A stretch of 64,000 nt of DNA, taken from NCBI GenBank assembly GCA_023437715.1, contig JAEZFK010000042.1, forward strand, positions 34,046 through 98,045, written 5' to 3'. Position numbers and translations under genes: made by a program. Positions 50,833 through 59,891 of the stretch are shown piece after piece (the first letter of the stretch is position 1; every line of letters starts with the position of its first letter). The DNA comes from Bacillota bacterium. GTDB taxonomy: Bacteria > Bacillota > Clostridia > Lachnospirales > Lachnospiraceae. A model generated the notes under the pieces. The model was not told the origin of the DNA. It ran no database searches and saw nothing but the letters and a program-made list of their open reading frames with translations.

Positions 50833-52893
50833 ATGTGCTTTCGGGCTGAGACGTTAAACAGAGATGCGTTATTTACTGATGAGACAGAAAGTTTCCGCCT
50901 CCCGGAAGAACCCGGTGAGGGGGATGAAATAACCCTGCTTTTCCGGACGGCCAGAGACAACGTGGATTTTGTCTATTATCTTCAGGACGGAGTGAATGAA
51001 GAGACTGCCATGGAAAAGAAAAAATCCGACGGGTTATTTGATTATTATGAGCACCGACTGACAGCAGGAAATGAGAAAATCAGCTACAGCTTCCGGGTGG
51101 TAAAGGGAAGCGAGAGCTGTTATTATAACCGCATGGGGGCTACCATGGACAATGGGGGAGGCTATCACTTCCGCATTGTCCCCGGCTTTTCCACTCCGGA
51201 ATGGGCCAAAGGGGCCGTCATGTACCAGATTTATGTGGACCGTTTCTGCAACGGAGATCCCTCCAATGATGTGGCGGATGACGAATACGTATACATCGGC
51301 CGCCCTGTAACCGGCGTGAAAAACTGGGAAAGGTATCCCAGCCAGATGGATGTGGGAGATTTCTACGGAGGAGATTTGCAGGGGGTATTGGATAAGCTGG
51401 ATTACTTAAAAAATCTGGGGGTAGACGTGATCTATTTTAACCCAATTTTCGTGTCGCCCTCCAATCACAAATATGACTGCCAGGATTATGACCACATTGA
51501 TCCCCACTACGGCGTGATCGTAAAGGACGGGGAAGGGACCGTGGAGCCGGGAGCCGGTGATAACCGGAATGCCACAAAGTACATGGTCAGAACCACGGAA
51601 AAGGAGAATCTGGAAGCCAGCGACGCTTTCTTTGCCCGGTTTATGGAAGAGGTCCACAGCCGGGGCATGAGGGTCATTCTGGACGGCGTATTCAACCATT
51701 GCGGCTCCTTTAACAAGTGGCTGGATGGAGAAAGGCTCTATGAGATGTCCGGAAAGTATGAGCCGGGGGCCTATGTGTCAAAGGACAGCCCTTACCGGAC
51801 GTTTTTTAAGTTCTACAATGAGGATGCCTGGCCCTACAACAGTTCCTATGACGGCTGGTGGGGCCATTCCACGCTTCCAAAGCTTAACTATGAGGATTCA
51901 CCCGTCCTCTATGATTATATCATGGGAATCGCCAGGAAATGGGTTTCAGCGCCTTACGGCGCAGACGGCTGGCGTCTCGATGTGGCTGCGGACTTAGGCC
52001 ACAGCAGCGAATACAACCATAAGTTCTGGCGGGACTTCCGCCGGGCCGTAAAGGAAGCAAATCCTGAGGCCATAATCCTGGCGGAGCACTACGGCGATCC
52101 GTCCGGCTGGCTCCAGGGCGACCAGTGGGATACGGTGATGAACTACGATGCCTTTATGGAGCCTGTCACCTGGCTTTTGACGGGCATGGAAAAGCACAGC
52201 GACGAAAGCAATCCCAGCCTTTTCGGAGACGGGGTCAGTTTTTTTAAATCCATGTTTTACCATATGAGCCGCATGACCACAGGGTCTGCTATGGCGGCCA
52301 TGAATGAGCTGTCAAATCACGACCACTCCCGTTTTCTGACCAGAACCAACCGGAGAGTGGGGCGGACGTCCACTCTGGGGCCGGATGCGGCTTCCGAGGG
52401 CATCAACTACGGAATCTTCCGTGAGGCGGTCATGATCCAGATGACCTGGCCCGGCGCCCCCACCATTTACTACGGGGATGAGGCAGGCGTCTGCGGCTGG
52501 ACCGATCCGGACAACCGGCGGACCTATCCCTGGGGAAATGAGGACTTAGAGCTGATCGAGTTTCACCGCTATATGACAGGGCTTCACCACACCATTCCAG
52601 CCCTTTGTAAAGGGTCCTTAAAGCCACTTTTGGCTGATGTCCATCTCATCGCCTACGGAAGATTTCTGGGCGACAGCATCTGCGCCGTGGCGGTCAATAA
52701 CCTGTCGGGGGAACGGGAGGTTTCAGTTCCTGTATGGCAGCTTGGGCTGGAGGACGGGGAAACCATGTCCCGCTGTATGCTGACCTATGAAAACGGCTAT
52801 AACGCAGGGAAAATATCCTATACGGTGGTGGGCGGCCAGGTGGTGCTTGCCATGCCTGGAACCAGCTCTGTTCTGCTGATTGCAGACCGATAA
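50833..52893 (+). CDS. Neopullulanase/cyclomaltodextrinase-like GH13 glycosidase
   Basis: A 686-residue alpha-glucan hydrolase. An N-terminal beta-sandwich (CBM34-like, about 1-125) is followed by the GH13 barrel beginning GAVMYQIYVDRFCNGDP. Conserved regions: VILDGVFNH, DGWRLDVAADL with the nucleophile Asp, ILAEHYGD with the acid/base Glu and LSNHDHSR with the stabilising Asp. No signal peptide, so it acts on imported maltodextrins, cyclodextrins or pullulan fragments. The start is uncertain: the frame opens with TTG at 50767, but that codon lies in a leader stem, and MCFRAETLNRDALF at 50833 resembles the usual start, although its ribosome site (AAAGGA, 13 bases away) is weak. Confidence 0.88.
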   Translation: MCFRAETLNRDALFTDETESFRLPEEPGEGDEITLLFRTARDNVDFVYYLQDGVNEETAMEKKKSDGLFDYYEHRLTAGNEKISYSFRVVKGSESCYYNRMGATMDNGGGYHFRIVPGFSTPEWAKGAVMYQIYVDRFCNGDPSNDVADDEYVYIGRPVTGVKNWERYPSQMDVGDFYGGDLQGVLDKLDYLKNLGVDVIYFNPIFVSPSNHKYDCQDYDHIDPHYGVIVKDGEGTVEPGAGDNRNATKYMVRTTEKENLEASDAFFARFMEEVHSRGMRVILDGVFNHCGSFNKWLDGERLYEMSGKYEPGAYVSKDSPYRTFFKFYNEDAWPYNSSYDGWWGHSTLPKLNYEDSPVLYDYIMGIARKWVSAPYGADGWRLDVAADLGHSSEYNHKFWRDFRRAVKEANPEAIILAEHYGDPSGWLQGDQWDTVMNYDAFMEPVTWLLTGMEKHSDESNPSLFGDGVSFFKSMFYHMSRMTTGSAMAAMNELSNHDHSRFLTRTNRRVGRTSTLGPDAASEGINYGIFREAVMIQMTWPGAPTIYYGDEAGVCGWTDPDNRRTYPWGNEDLELIEFHRYMTGLHHTIPALCKGSLKPLLADVHLIAYGRFLGDSICAVAVNNLSGEREVSVPVWQLGLEDGETMSRCMLTYENGYNAGKISYTVVGGQVVLAMPGTSSVLLIADR

Positions 52894-52921
52894 GGATTGT
52901 CCTGTTTTTTGAAAAAAACCC

Positions 52922-52950
52922 TTGATTTTTCCATGTCCCTATGATAAAAT
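52922..52950 (+). promoter_or_regulatory. Promoter of the tRNA pair
   Basis: TTGATT (52922-52927), 17 bp, TAAAAT (52945-52950), ending 27 bases before tRNA-Tyr. Confidence 0.65.
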
Positions 52951-52977
52951 AACACTCGCTTGCTTAATAAAAAGCAT

Positions 52978-53059
52978 GGGTGGATTCCCGAGCGGCCAAA
53001 GGGGGCAGACTGTAAATCTGTTGTCGACGACTTCGAAGGTTCGAATCCTTCTCCGCCCA
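52978..53059 (+). tRNA. tRNA-Tyr (GTA)
   Basis: 82 bases. Acceptor arms GGGTGGA and TCCGCCC pair with one G-U. The anticodon loop CTGTAAA carries GTA at 53012-53014. There is a long variable arm, as in bacterial tRNA-Tyr, and the T loop GGTTCGAATCC. Discriminator A at 53059; CCA is not encoded. Confidence 0.96.
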
Positions 53060-53068
53060 GTCCGTATA

Positions 53069-53086
53069 GCAGCGGAACACCGCTGC
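53069..53086 (+). other. Spacer hairpin between the two tRNAs
   Basis: GCAGCGG pairs with CCGCTGC around a four-base loop, with partial extension on both sides. It probably helps processing of the two-tRNA precursor; it has no T run. Confidence 0.5.
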
Positions 53087-53099
53087 TGTATATGAGAAT

Positions 53100-53185
53100 G
53101 CCGGCGTGGCGGAACTGGCAGACGCACAGGACTTAAAATCCTGCGGGACTTACCTCCCGTACCGGTTCGATTCCGGTCGCCGGCA
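53100..53185 (+). tRNA. tRNA-Leu (TAA)
   Basis: 86 bases. Acceptor arms GCCGGCG and CGCCGGC pair perfectly. The anticodon loop CTTAAAA carries TAA at 53134-53136. The long variable arm CGGGACTTACCTCCCG marks a class II tRNA. Discriminator A at 53185; CCA is not encoded. Confidence 0.96.
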
Positions 53186-53192
53186 GTAATAA

Positions 53193-53236
53193 AAAAGGAG
53201 TGTGGTGCAATCGTATGATTGCACCACACTCCTTTT
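53193..53236. terminator. Strong terminator after the tRNA pair
   Basis: A perfect 20-bp inverted repeat (53193-53212 with 53217-53236), loop GTAT, ending in T4 on one strand and A-rich on the other. It can also terminate the minus-strand fragment at 53257. Confidence 0.9.
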
Positions 53237-53256
53237 GAAAGTCCGGCTTTAAATAA

Positions 53257-53511
53257 TCATGACCTTTTTTTATAGGTATAGATGCCCAGGCGGTTATTCG
53301 AGATATACATAATGGGAATCAGCAGATGCCGCATTTCATCGGTAAAATTGATCAGCCCGGTCTGCCTAAGTCCGGGGCAGAGGCGCACCACTTCGCTGCC
53401 GTCCTTAACGCCCCAGTTAAACTGTGCGCCGGTCTTTTTTAGTGTGTCATGATATCTTCCCTTGTTCACCAGCCCTTTGTACAGCAGATCAAAATGCGCT
53501 TCAAAGTATAT
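53257..53511 (-). pseudogene. C-terminal fragment of an unrecognised protein
   Basis: A minus-strand frame open from about 53511 to 53257 encodes FEAHFDLLYKGLVNKG, then FNWGVKDGSEVVRLCPGLRQ and ends with a basic tail. An in-frame stop lies just upstream and there is no ATG; the only possible start, a GTG at 53469, has a poor AAAGGG site and would cut a protein-like stretch in half. It reads as the remnant of a longer gene. The family is not recognised. The rest of the gap up to 53638 shows nothing. Confidence 0.4.
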
Positions 53512-53638
53512 TTGTAACTATACGCTTCTGCATTCATTCTTTTTGTCAAGCACCAATTTGGCATTTTCTGGGCTGCCAGCATAAAGTTTCCGCTCTTATT
53601 CATGAAATATTATCAAAGTGTAAATGATATATTTACTA

Positions 53639-53666
53639 TTGACATTTTGACCGTAATGATTATAAT
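53639..53666 (+). promoter_or_regulatory. Promoter of the marR-ABC operon
   Basis: Consensus TTGACA (53639-53644), 16 bp, consensus TATAAT (53661-53666). Confidence 0.85.
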
Positions 53667-53681
53667 AGTTCTATGTCTAAC

Positions 53682-53697
53682 AGTTCTACCATGAACT
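53682..53697. promoter_or_regulatory. Candidate MarR operator
   Basis: AGTTC and GAACT form an inverted repeat around a six-base centre, about ten bases after the expected start point. A further half site AGTTCTA lies at 53667. Position suits autorepression by the MarR protein encoded next. Confidence 0.5.
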
Positions 53698-53721
53698 AAA
53701 AGAACGGAGAGGAAGCGGAAG

Positions 53722-54168
53722 ATGGAAAATGCAGATATAGCCATAAAATTTCACTGCTTAAGCAACATGATCCGGCGCTGTTTTTTTAATTCCCCCTCCA
53801 GAAAGGAAGTTGACAGAATCACCAACAACAACGGTTGGATTATCGGCTTCCTTGCGGAGAATGAAGGGAGAGATATTTACCAGAAGGATGTTGAGGACCA
53901 TTTCACCATTGCCAAGTCCACAGCTTCCAAGGTGCTGGGCCTGATGGAAGAAAAGGGCTTTATTCGCAGGCTGCCTGTAAAGGAGGATGCGCGGCTGAAA
54001 AAGATCGTCCTGACAGATAAGGCATGGGCCATTCATGAGATGATGGCAAAAAATAAGAAAGAGATGGAGAGCTGTCTGCTCCGCGGATTTACAGAAGAAG
54101 AAGTGAGAGACCTCGGCAGGTATTTAGACAGAATGAAAGAAAATATTTCAGAGGCACAGAACCAGTAA
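53722..54168 (+). CDS. MarR-family transcriptional regulator
   Basis: A 148-residue winged-helix regulator. The recognition region is HFTIAKSTASKVLGLMEEKG, followed by the wing IRRLPVKEDARLKKIVLTDK. GAGAGGAAG precedes the ATG. It is the first gene of an operon with two ABC half-exporters (next start 11 bases on), the usual layout for a drug-responsive repressor controlling its own efflux pump. Confidence 0.9.
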   Translation: MENADIAIKFHCLSNMIRRCFFNSPSRKEVDRITNNNGWIIGFLAENEGRDIYQKDVEDHFTIAKSTASKVLGLMEEKGFIRRLPVKEDARLKKIVLTDKAWAIHEMMAKNKKEMESCLLRGFTEEEVRDLGRYLDRMKENISEAQNQ

Positions 54169-54178
54169 GGAGATTTTT

Positions 54179-55930
54179 ATGATTAAACGGCTTGCAGCCA
54201 GTGTGAGGGAATATAAGAGGGATACGATCCTCACTCCGGTATACGTAATAATTGAATCAATTCTTGAAATTTTTATCCCTACTCTTATGGCGTTTCTCAT
54301 TGACGACGGGATTTATAAGAAAAACATGTCCTATGTTTTTCTCATCGGCCTTGCCCTTTTGGTCAGCGCGTTCTTTTCCCTGGTGACAGGAGTTTTGGCC
54401 GGGCGCAGCGCGGCCAAGGCATCGGCAGGCTTTGCCAGAAATTTGCGCCATGACATATTTTACAGCGCGCAGACCTTTTCATTTTCCAATATTGACAAGT
54501 TTTCCACTTCCAGCATCATCACCAGGCTGACCACGGACGTTACCAATGTGCAGAATGCCTTTCAGATGCTGGTGCGCCTTGGCGTGCGGTCGCCTATGAT
54601 AATGATCTTTGCGCTGATTTTTTCTTTCCGCATTGACATCCACTTATCCTTAATCTTCGTGGTGGTGATTCCCGTTCTTGGGTTGGGACTGTGGCTCATT
54701 ATCGCTCATGTGCATCCGGTTTTCATTCGGGTGTTTAAGACCTATGACAGGCTGAACAATGTGGTCCAGGAGAACCTGCACGGCATTCGGGTGGTGAAAT
54801 CCTATACCAGGGAAGATTATGAAGAGGAAAAGTTCAGCGGCATATCGAAATCCATTTACCGGGACTTTGTAAAGAACGGGACCCGTCTGGCGTTTAACAT
54901 GCCTCTCATGCAGGTGTGCTTATATGCCAGCATGCTGCTTCTTTCCTGGTTTGGCGCGAAAGAGATCATCGGAAGCGGCAACAATGCGGTTGCCGGGCTG
55001 TCCACCGGAGAGCTGACCAGCCTGATTACCTATACGATGCAGATTCTCATGAGCCTGATGATGTTTTCCATGGTACTGGTCATGATTATCATTTCCAGAG
55101 CATCTGCCCAGCGTATTGTGGAAGTCCTGGATGAAAAAAGCGATTTAACCGACCCGGAAAATCCCATTCTTGATGTAAAGGACGGCTCCATCCGGTTTGA
55201 AAATGTTACGTTTTCCTATTCCTCAAGGGCTGAGAAGCCGGTTCTTTCCGATATTAATATTTCTATTGAGTCGGGAGAAACCGTGGGTATCATCGGAGGC
55301 ACGGGAGCTTCAAAATCCAGTCTGGTTCAGCTGATTCCCCGGCTTTACGATGCTGTAGGCGGAAGAGTGCTGGTAGGCGGAGAGGATGTAAGAGCCTATG
55401 GACTGGAAGCGCTGCGCAACCAGGTTGCCATGGTGCTTCAAAAGAACGTGCTGTTTTCCGGGACCATTAAGGAAAATCTTCGCTGGGGCAATGAAAATGC
55501 AACGGATGAAGAGCTGGAGCGGGCCTGCAGGCTGGCACAGGCGGACGGCTTTATCCGGGATTTTCCGGACCAGTATGATACCTATATTGAACAGGGAGGC
55601 ACCAACGTATCCGGCGGCCAGCGCCAGAGACTCTGCATTGCCAGGGCCCTGCTGAAGACTCCGAAGATTCTGATCCTGGATGATTCCACCAGTGCGGTGG
55701 ACACAGCCACTGACAGCTTAATCCGTCAGGCTTTCCGTGAGGAGCTGCCGGATACGACAAAGCTCATTATCGCACAGCGGGTTTCCTCTGTTCAGGATGC
55801 GGATAAGATCATCGTGCTGGATGGCGGACGGATCAATGCCATGGGAACTCACGAGGAGCTTTTGAAAACCTGTGAGATTTACCGTGAAGTTTATGAATCT
55901 CAGAACAGAGGAGGTGTTATCAGTGAGTGA
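54179..55930 (+). CDS. ABC exporter half-transporter, subunit 1 (degenerate ATP site)
   Basis: A 583-residue half exporter: six membrane helices in residues 15-310, then an ATPase. Walker A is GGTGASKSSL (Ser replaces the last Gly), the signature is VSGGQRQRLC and Walker B is ILILDDSTSAVD with Asp in place of the catalytic Glu. These changes mark the non-hydrolysing site of a heterodimeric exporter of the LmrCD/TM287-288 type. The partner gene overlaps it by eight bases. The cargo is unknown, probably a drug or amphiphile by the MarR context. Confidence 0.92.
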   Translation: MIKRLAASVREYKRDTILTPVYVIIESILEIFIPTLMAFLIDDGIYKKNMSYVFLIGLALLVSAFFSLVTGVLAGRSAAKASAGFARNLRHDIFYSAQTFSFSNIDKFSTSSIITRLTTDVTNVQNAFQMLVRLGVRSPMIMIFALIFSFRIDIHLSLIFVVVIPVLGLGLWLIIAHVHPVFIRVFKTYDRLNNVVQENLHGIRVVKSYTREDYEEEKFSGISKSIYRDFVKNGTRLAFNMPLMQVCLYASMLLLSWFGAKEIIGSGNNAVAGLSTGELTSLITYTMQILMSLMMFSMVLVMIIISRASAQRIVEVLDEKSDLTDPENPILDVKDGSIRFENVTFSYSSRAEKPVLSDINISIESGETVGIIGGTGASKSSLVQLIPRLYDAVGGRVLVGGEDVRAYGLEALRNQVAMVLQKNVLFSGTIKENLRWGNENATDEELERACRLAQADGFIRDFPDQYDTYIEQGGTNVSGGQRQRLCIARALLKTPKILILDDSTSAVDTATDSLIRQAFREELPDTTKLIIAQRVSSVQDADKIIVLDGGRINAMGTHEELLKTCEIYREVYESQNRGGVISE

Positions 55931-57863
55931 CATGACGAATAAGGACGAAAAACAGGCGGCAGGAGCCGGGGCCGGAAAGGCGCAGGGCCGTTTTAAGCCG
56001 GGTACCATAAAGCGGCTTTTATCTTATATGGCAAGGTACAAAATTCAGTTTGTTCTGGTGATTTTGGGAATACTCATAAGCGCCGCGGCCGGTGCATGCT
56101 CCTCCCTTTTTCTGCGGACACTGATTGACAAATACATCCTTCCCCTTGTAGGACAGTCAAATCCTGACTTTACAGGTTTATTCCGCATGATTCTTCTTAT
56201 GGGATCGGTTTACCTGGCCGGTACTCTTGCCACTCTGACCTATAATTTTATCATGGTGTTTATTGAGCAGGGAACACTGAAGCGGGTGCGTGACGAAATG
56301 TTCACCCATATGCAGTCTCTGCCTATCCGGTACTTTGACACCCATTCCCATGGGGATGTCATGAGCCGCTATACCAATGATACGGATACCCTGCGCCAGG
56401 CCATTTCCCAGAGCTTGCCCCAGATGGTCTCTTCTGCGGTTTCCACCCTGGCGGCGTTTATCGCCATGCTTTATTTAAGCGTGGGTCTGACGGCAATTGT
56501 AGCTGTGTTTACGGTGGTGCTCCTAAAGACCATCCAGGCCCTGGTAGGCAGAAGCCGGAAGTACTTTATCAGGCAGCAGATAGTTTTGGGCGATGTCAAC
56601 GGTTATATTGAAGAGATCATCAACGGACAGAAGGTGGTGAAGGTCTTCTGTCATGAGGAAAAGACGAAAGAAGAATTTGACAGGAAGAATGATGAGCTGT
56701 GCTACAGCGCCACCGAGGCCAACAAATACGGAAACATCACCATGCCGGTGGTGGGCAATATGGGATATATGCTTTACGTAATCCTGGCCATTGTGGGCGG
56801 TGCGGCAGGCATTGCAGGAGTCCCCAATCTAAGTCTGACGGGAATCGGCACCATGTCCATCGGTACCATTGTTTCATTCCTGACCTTATCCCGAAGCTTT
56901 GTCAACCCCATCGGGCAGATATCCATGCAGTTTAACATGGTCATCATGGCCCTTGCGGGAGCATCACGCATCTTTGAGCTGATGGATGAGATGAGCGAAC
57001 AGGACGAAGGCTACGTTACCCTGGTCAATGCAAAGGAAGTAAACGGCGAAATTACGGAATGCCCGGAGCGGACGGATATGTGGGCGTGGAAGCATCCCCA
57101 CAGTGACGGAACAGTCACCTATACGCTGCTTCAGGGCGATATCCGGTTTGATGATGTGGATTTCGGCTACGAGGAAGGGAAGACGGTCCTTCATAATATC
57201 ACCCTTTACGCGGAGCCGGGGCAGAAGGTGGCATTCGTCGGCTCCACGGGAGCGGGAAAGACCACGATCACCAACTTGATTAACCGGTTTTATGACATCG
57301 CCGACGGTAAGATCCGTTATGACGGCATTAATATCAACAAGATAAAAAAGGCGGACTTACGGCGCTCTCTTGGCATCGTGCTTCAGGATGTGAACCTGTT
57401 TACGGGAACAGTAATGGATAACATCCGTTACGGAAAGCTGGATGCCACTGATGAGGAATGTATTGCGGCTGCAAAGCTGGCCAATGCAGACGGCTTCATC
57501 CGCATGCTCCCGGAGGGATACCAGACCATGCTGGAAGGCGACGGAGGCGGGCTCTCCCAGGGGCAGCGCCAGCTGATTTCCATTGCCCGTGCGGCAGTGG
57601 CGGACCCGCCGGTCATGATTTTAGATGAGGCCACCTCCTCCATTGATACCAGAACCGAGGCCATTGTGCAGAAGGGAATGGATGCGCTGATGAAAGGGAG
57701 GACGGTCTTTGTCATCGCCCACCGGCTTTCCACGGTCCAGAACTCTGACGTGATTATGGTGCTGGAGCATGGCCGGATTATTGAGCGGGGAAGACATGAC
57801 CAGCTGATTGCGGAAAAGGGCAAGTATTATCAGCTTTATACGGGAGCTGCGGAACTGGAATAA
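55923..57863 (+). CDS. ABC exporter half-transporter, subunit 2
   Basis: A 646-residue half exporter and partner of the preceding subunit. A charged N-terminal extension (1-35) leads to six helices (about 40-350), an insert of some 50 residues around TECPERTDMWAW before the ATPase, then Walker A GSTGAGKTT, signature LSQGQRQL, Walker B VMILDEATSSID with an intact catalytic Glu, and H-loop IAHRLST. The start is GTG at 55923, eight bases after AGGAGG, rather than ATG 55932. It supplies the active ATP site of the pair. Confidence 0.92.
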   Translation: MSDMTNKDEKQAAGAGAGKAQGRFKPGTIKRLLSYMARYKIQFVLVILGILISAAAGACSSLFLRTLIDKYILPLVGQSNPDFTGLFRMILLMGSVYLAGTLATLTYNFIMVFIEQGTLKRVRDEMFTHMQSLPIRYFDTHSHGDVMSRYTNDTDTLRQAISQSLPQMVSSAVSTLAAFIAMLYLSVGLTAIVAVFTVVLLKTIQALVGRSRKYFIRQQIVLGDVNGYIEEIINGQKVVKVFCHEEKTKEEFDRKNDELCYSATEANKYGNITMPVVGNMGYMLYVILAIVGGAAGIAGVPNLSLTGIGTMSIGTIVSFLTLSRSFVNPIGQISMQFNMVIMALAGASRIFELMDEMSEQDEGYVTLVNAKEVNGEITECPERTDMWAWKHPHSDGTVTYTLLQGDIRFDDVDFGYEEGKTVLHNITLYAEPGQKVAFVGSTGAGKTTITNLINRFYDIADGKIRYDGININKIKKADLRRSLGIVLQDVNLFTGTVMDNIRYGKLDATDEECIAAAKLANADGFIRMLPEGYQTMLEGDGGGLSQGQRQLISIARAAVADPPVMILDEATSSIDTRTEAIVQKGMDALMKGRTVFVIAHRLSTVQNSDVIMVLEHGRIIERGRHDQLIAEKGKYYQLYTGAAELE

Positions 57864-57875
57864 AAGCTTAAATAA

Positions 57876-57920
57876 AATACCGGAATGAATTCTGTTTTAT
57901 GGATTCATTCCGGTATTTTT
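57876..57920 (+). terminator. Terminator of the marR-ABC operon
   Basis: AATACCGGAATGAAT pairs with ATTCATTCCGGTATT around a 12-base loop, followed by a T run. Confidence 0.88.
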
Positions 57921-58054
57921 GTATATTTTCTATTTTTTGCCGTGAAGTCAATATAATTGCTGAATTTATAAATCATTTATGATATATTCATATAAGATTG
58001 TCGAAGTTTTTCCAGACAGACATTTTGCAAATGATATGCGGGAGATGCCAGCTT

Positions 58055-59869
58055 ATGAAAAATTATATAGAAAGCTTTTTCGGAAAAAGGTCAAGCATAC
58101 AAAGGAAGGTCATCATCATATACCTGCTGATTGGGGTATTGCCTCTCATCATCATAACCTTATCTGCCAGCGCCATTTATTATAAGAGCTTTTTAAAGAG
58201 CGCCTACGGACTGGTGGAACAGAATGCCCGCCTGCATGAGACCGTGGTTCAGGAACGGATGGATGCCTATGAAAATGTTCTCTATGAGCTGATCACAAAA
58301 AAAGAATACATCCAGCTGTCAAAGGATATCAATACAGGGGATGAAAGCTCATTTCTGGTGGACTCCGCCCATATGGAGGACCTTCTCCGGAGCGCTGTTT
58401 ATACCTATGATGGAATCCGGAGCATTACCTTTCTGGCGGACAGCGGCAGATACGTGAACTATTCCAAATGGTACGGGAACTATACCGATAACATCTGGTC
58501 GGACCAGGGCCAGAGAAATAAGGTTCATGATGAAATTGAAAAGGGTCAGGGGCTGACCTTTATTGCCACCGTGAATTTAAGCAATTCCTCCCAGACCGAT
58601 GATTACGTGATTCTCATGGGGTATCCGGTAAAGAATTTAAGGACAAAGGAGCAGAGCGGAGTCCTTGTGGTTGCGCTTGAGAATACGGTGCTTCTCTTCG
58701 ACGACGGCCATAAAAAACAGACGGAGAAGGACGGCAGCGTCATTACAGTGATTACGGACAGCAGCGACAAGCTCCTTGCAGGAGTTGATTCAGCCTACAT
58801 AAATGAAGGATATAAGGATTACTTAAAAAAGGAATTTGGGGGTTCGAAACGGATTTCAGAAAACAGGAGAAGCATTGAGGATACGGACTGGACCATCATT
58901 AATATCATTGATACCGCTGTTTATTTAAAGGAGATATATCACTTTATCTATACGGTATTTATACTGATGGTGGCTGTCACAATACTCTTTTTTATTATTT
59001 TGTTTTTCATATCAAAAAGGTATATCGGCTCCATTCAGAAGATCGCCCAGAACATCCATGATTTTAAGGGAACGGAAAGAGATCAGATGATAACGGACAT
59101 TCATGAAAATGATGAGCTGTACGTGATTGTGCGGCAGTTTAACACCATGACAGCCCGCGTCAACTCCCTGGTGGAAACCCTGAGGCAGAGAAATGAAGAG
59201 ATAAAGGCCGCGGCCATCAGCCAGAAGCATGCGGAGTTAAAGGCTCTGGAAGCCCAGATCAACCCTCATTTTCTCTATAATGTTCTGGATTCCATCAACT
59301 GGAGGGCCATTGAACACGATGAAGAGGAAATCAGCAACATGCTGGGCACTCTGGGAAGCCTGCTGCGGTACAGCGTGTCAAACATTGATATGAAGGTGGT
59401 TTTGGAAGCGGAAATCAGTTGGCTGGAAAAATACATCTTTCTTCAAAGAGACCGCTATCAGAATTCCTTTGACTGCCAGTATGATATTACAGGGGAAGCC
59501 ATGCGGTTTCCCGTCTACAAAATGCTTTTGCAGCCCCTCATAGAAAATGCCATTTTACACGCTTTTGAAGAGGTGAAATCAGGAGGAATGATTTACGTAA
59601 AAGCATTTGTCCGCCCAGACGGCAGGCTGGAAATCCGCATAAGGGACAACGGCTGCGGGATGTCGGGAAGCACTCTTTCAAAAATCCGGAGAGAAATATC
59701 AAAAAAGGGCGCTTTAAACAGCGAAAGCATCGGTATCAGCAACTGTCTGCACAGGCTTCGCCTTTATTATCAGGATGAAGCGGAGATCATTGTAAAAAGC
59801 AGGCTGGGCGAGGGGACGGAGTTTATTTTGATCATACCGGATATGCCGGAAAAAAAGCTTTACCAGTAG
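58055..59869 (+). CDS. YesM-type sensor histidine kinase
   Basis: A 604-residue membrane kinase. A first helix (about 20-42), an extracellular Cache-like sensor (45-290), a second helix (295-318), HAMP (320-372), then the LytS/YesM-type kinase core with the phospho-accepting His in QINPHFLYNVLDSINW and an ATPase domain (LQPLIENAILHA, RDNGCGMS). The ATG at 58055 has GGGAGATG upstream; the frame from TTG 57998 lacks a ribosome site. Paired with the AraC-type regulator 22 bases on and a sugar ABC importer, as in B. subtilis YesMN and its uptake genes. Confidence 0.92.
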   Translation: MKNYIESFFGKRSSIQRKVIIIYLLIGVLPLIIITLSASAIYYKSFLKSAYGLVEQNARLHETVVQERMDAYENVLYELITKKEYIQLSKDINTGDESSFLVDSAHMEDLLRSAVYTYDGIRSITFLADSGRYVNYSKWYGNYTDNIWSDQGQRNKVHDEIEKGQGLTFIATVNLSNSSQTDDYVILMGYPVKNLRTKEQSGVLVVALENTVLLFDDGHKKQTEKDGSVITVITDSSDKLLAGVDSAYINEGYKDYLKKEFGGSKRISENRRSIEDTDWTIINIIDTAVYLKEIYHFIYTVFILMVAVTILFFIILFFISKRYIGSIQKIAQNIHDFKGTERDQMITDIHENDELYVIVRQFNTMTARVNSLVETLRQRNEEIKAAAISQKHAELKALEAQINPHFLYNVLDSINWRAIEHDEEEISNMLGTLGSLLRYSVSNIDMKVVLEAEISWLEKYIFLQRDRYQNSFDCQYDITGEAMRFPVYKMLLQPLIENAILHAFEEVKSGGMIYVKAFVRPDGRLEIRIRDNGCGMSGSTLSKIRREISKKGALNSESIGISNCLHRLRLYYQDEAEIIVKSRLGEGTEFILIIPDMPEKKLYQ

Positions 59870-59891
59870 GGGAAAGATATGGAGGGGGAAG

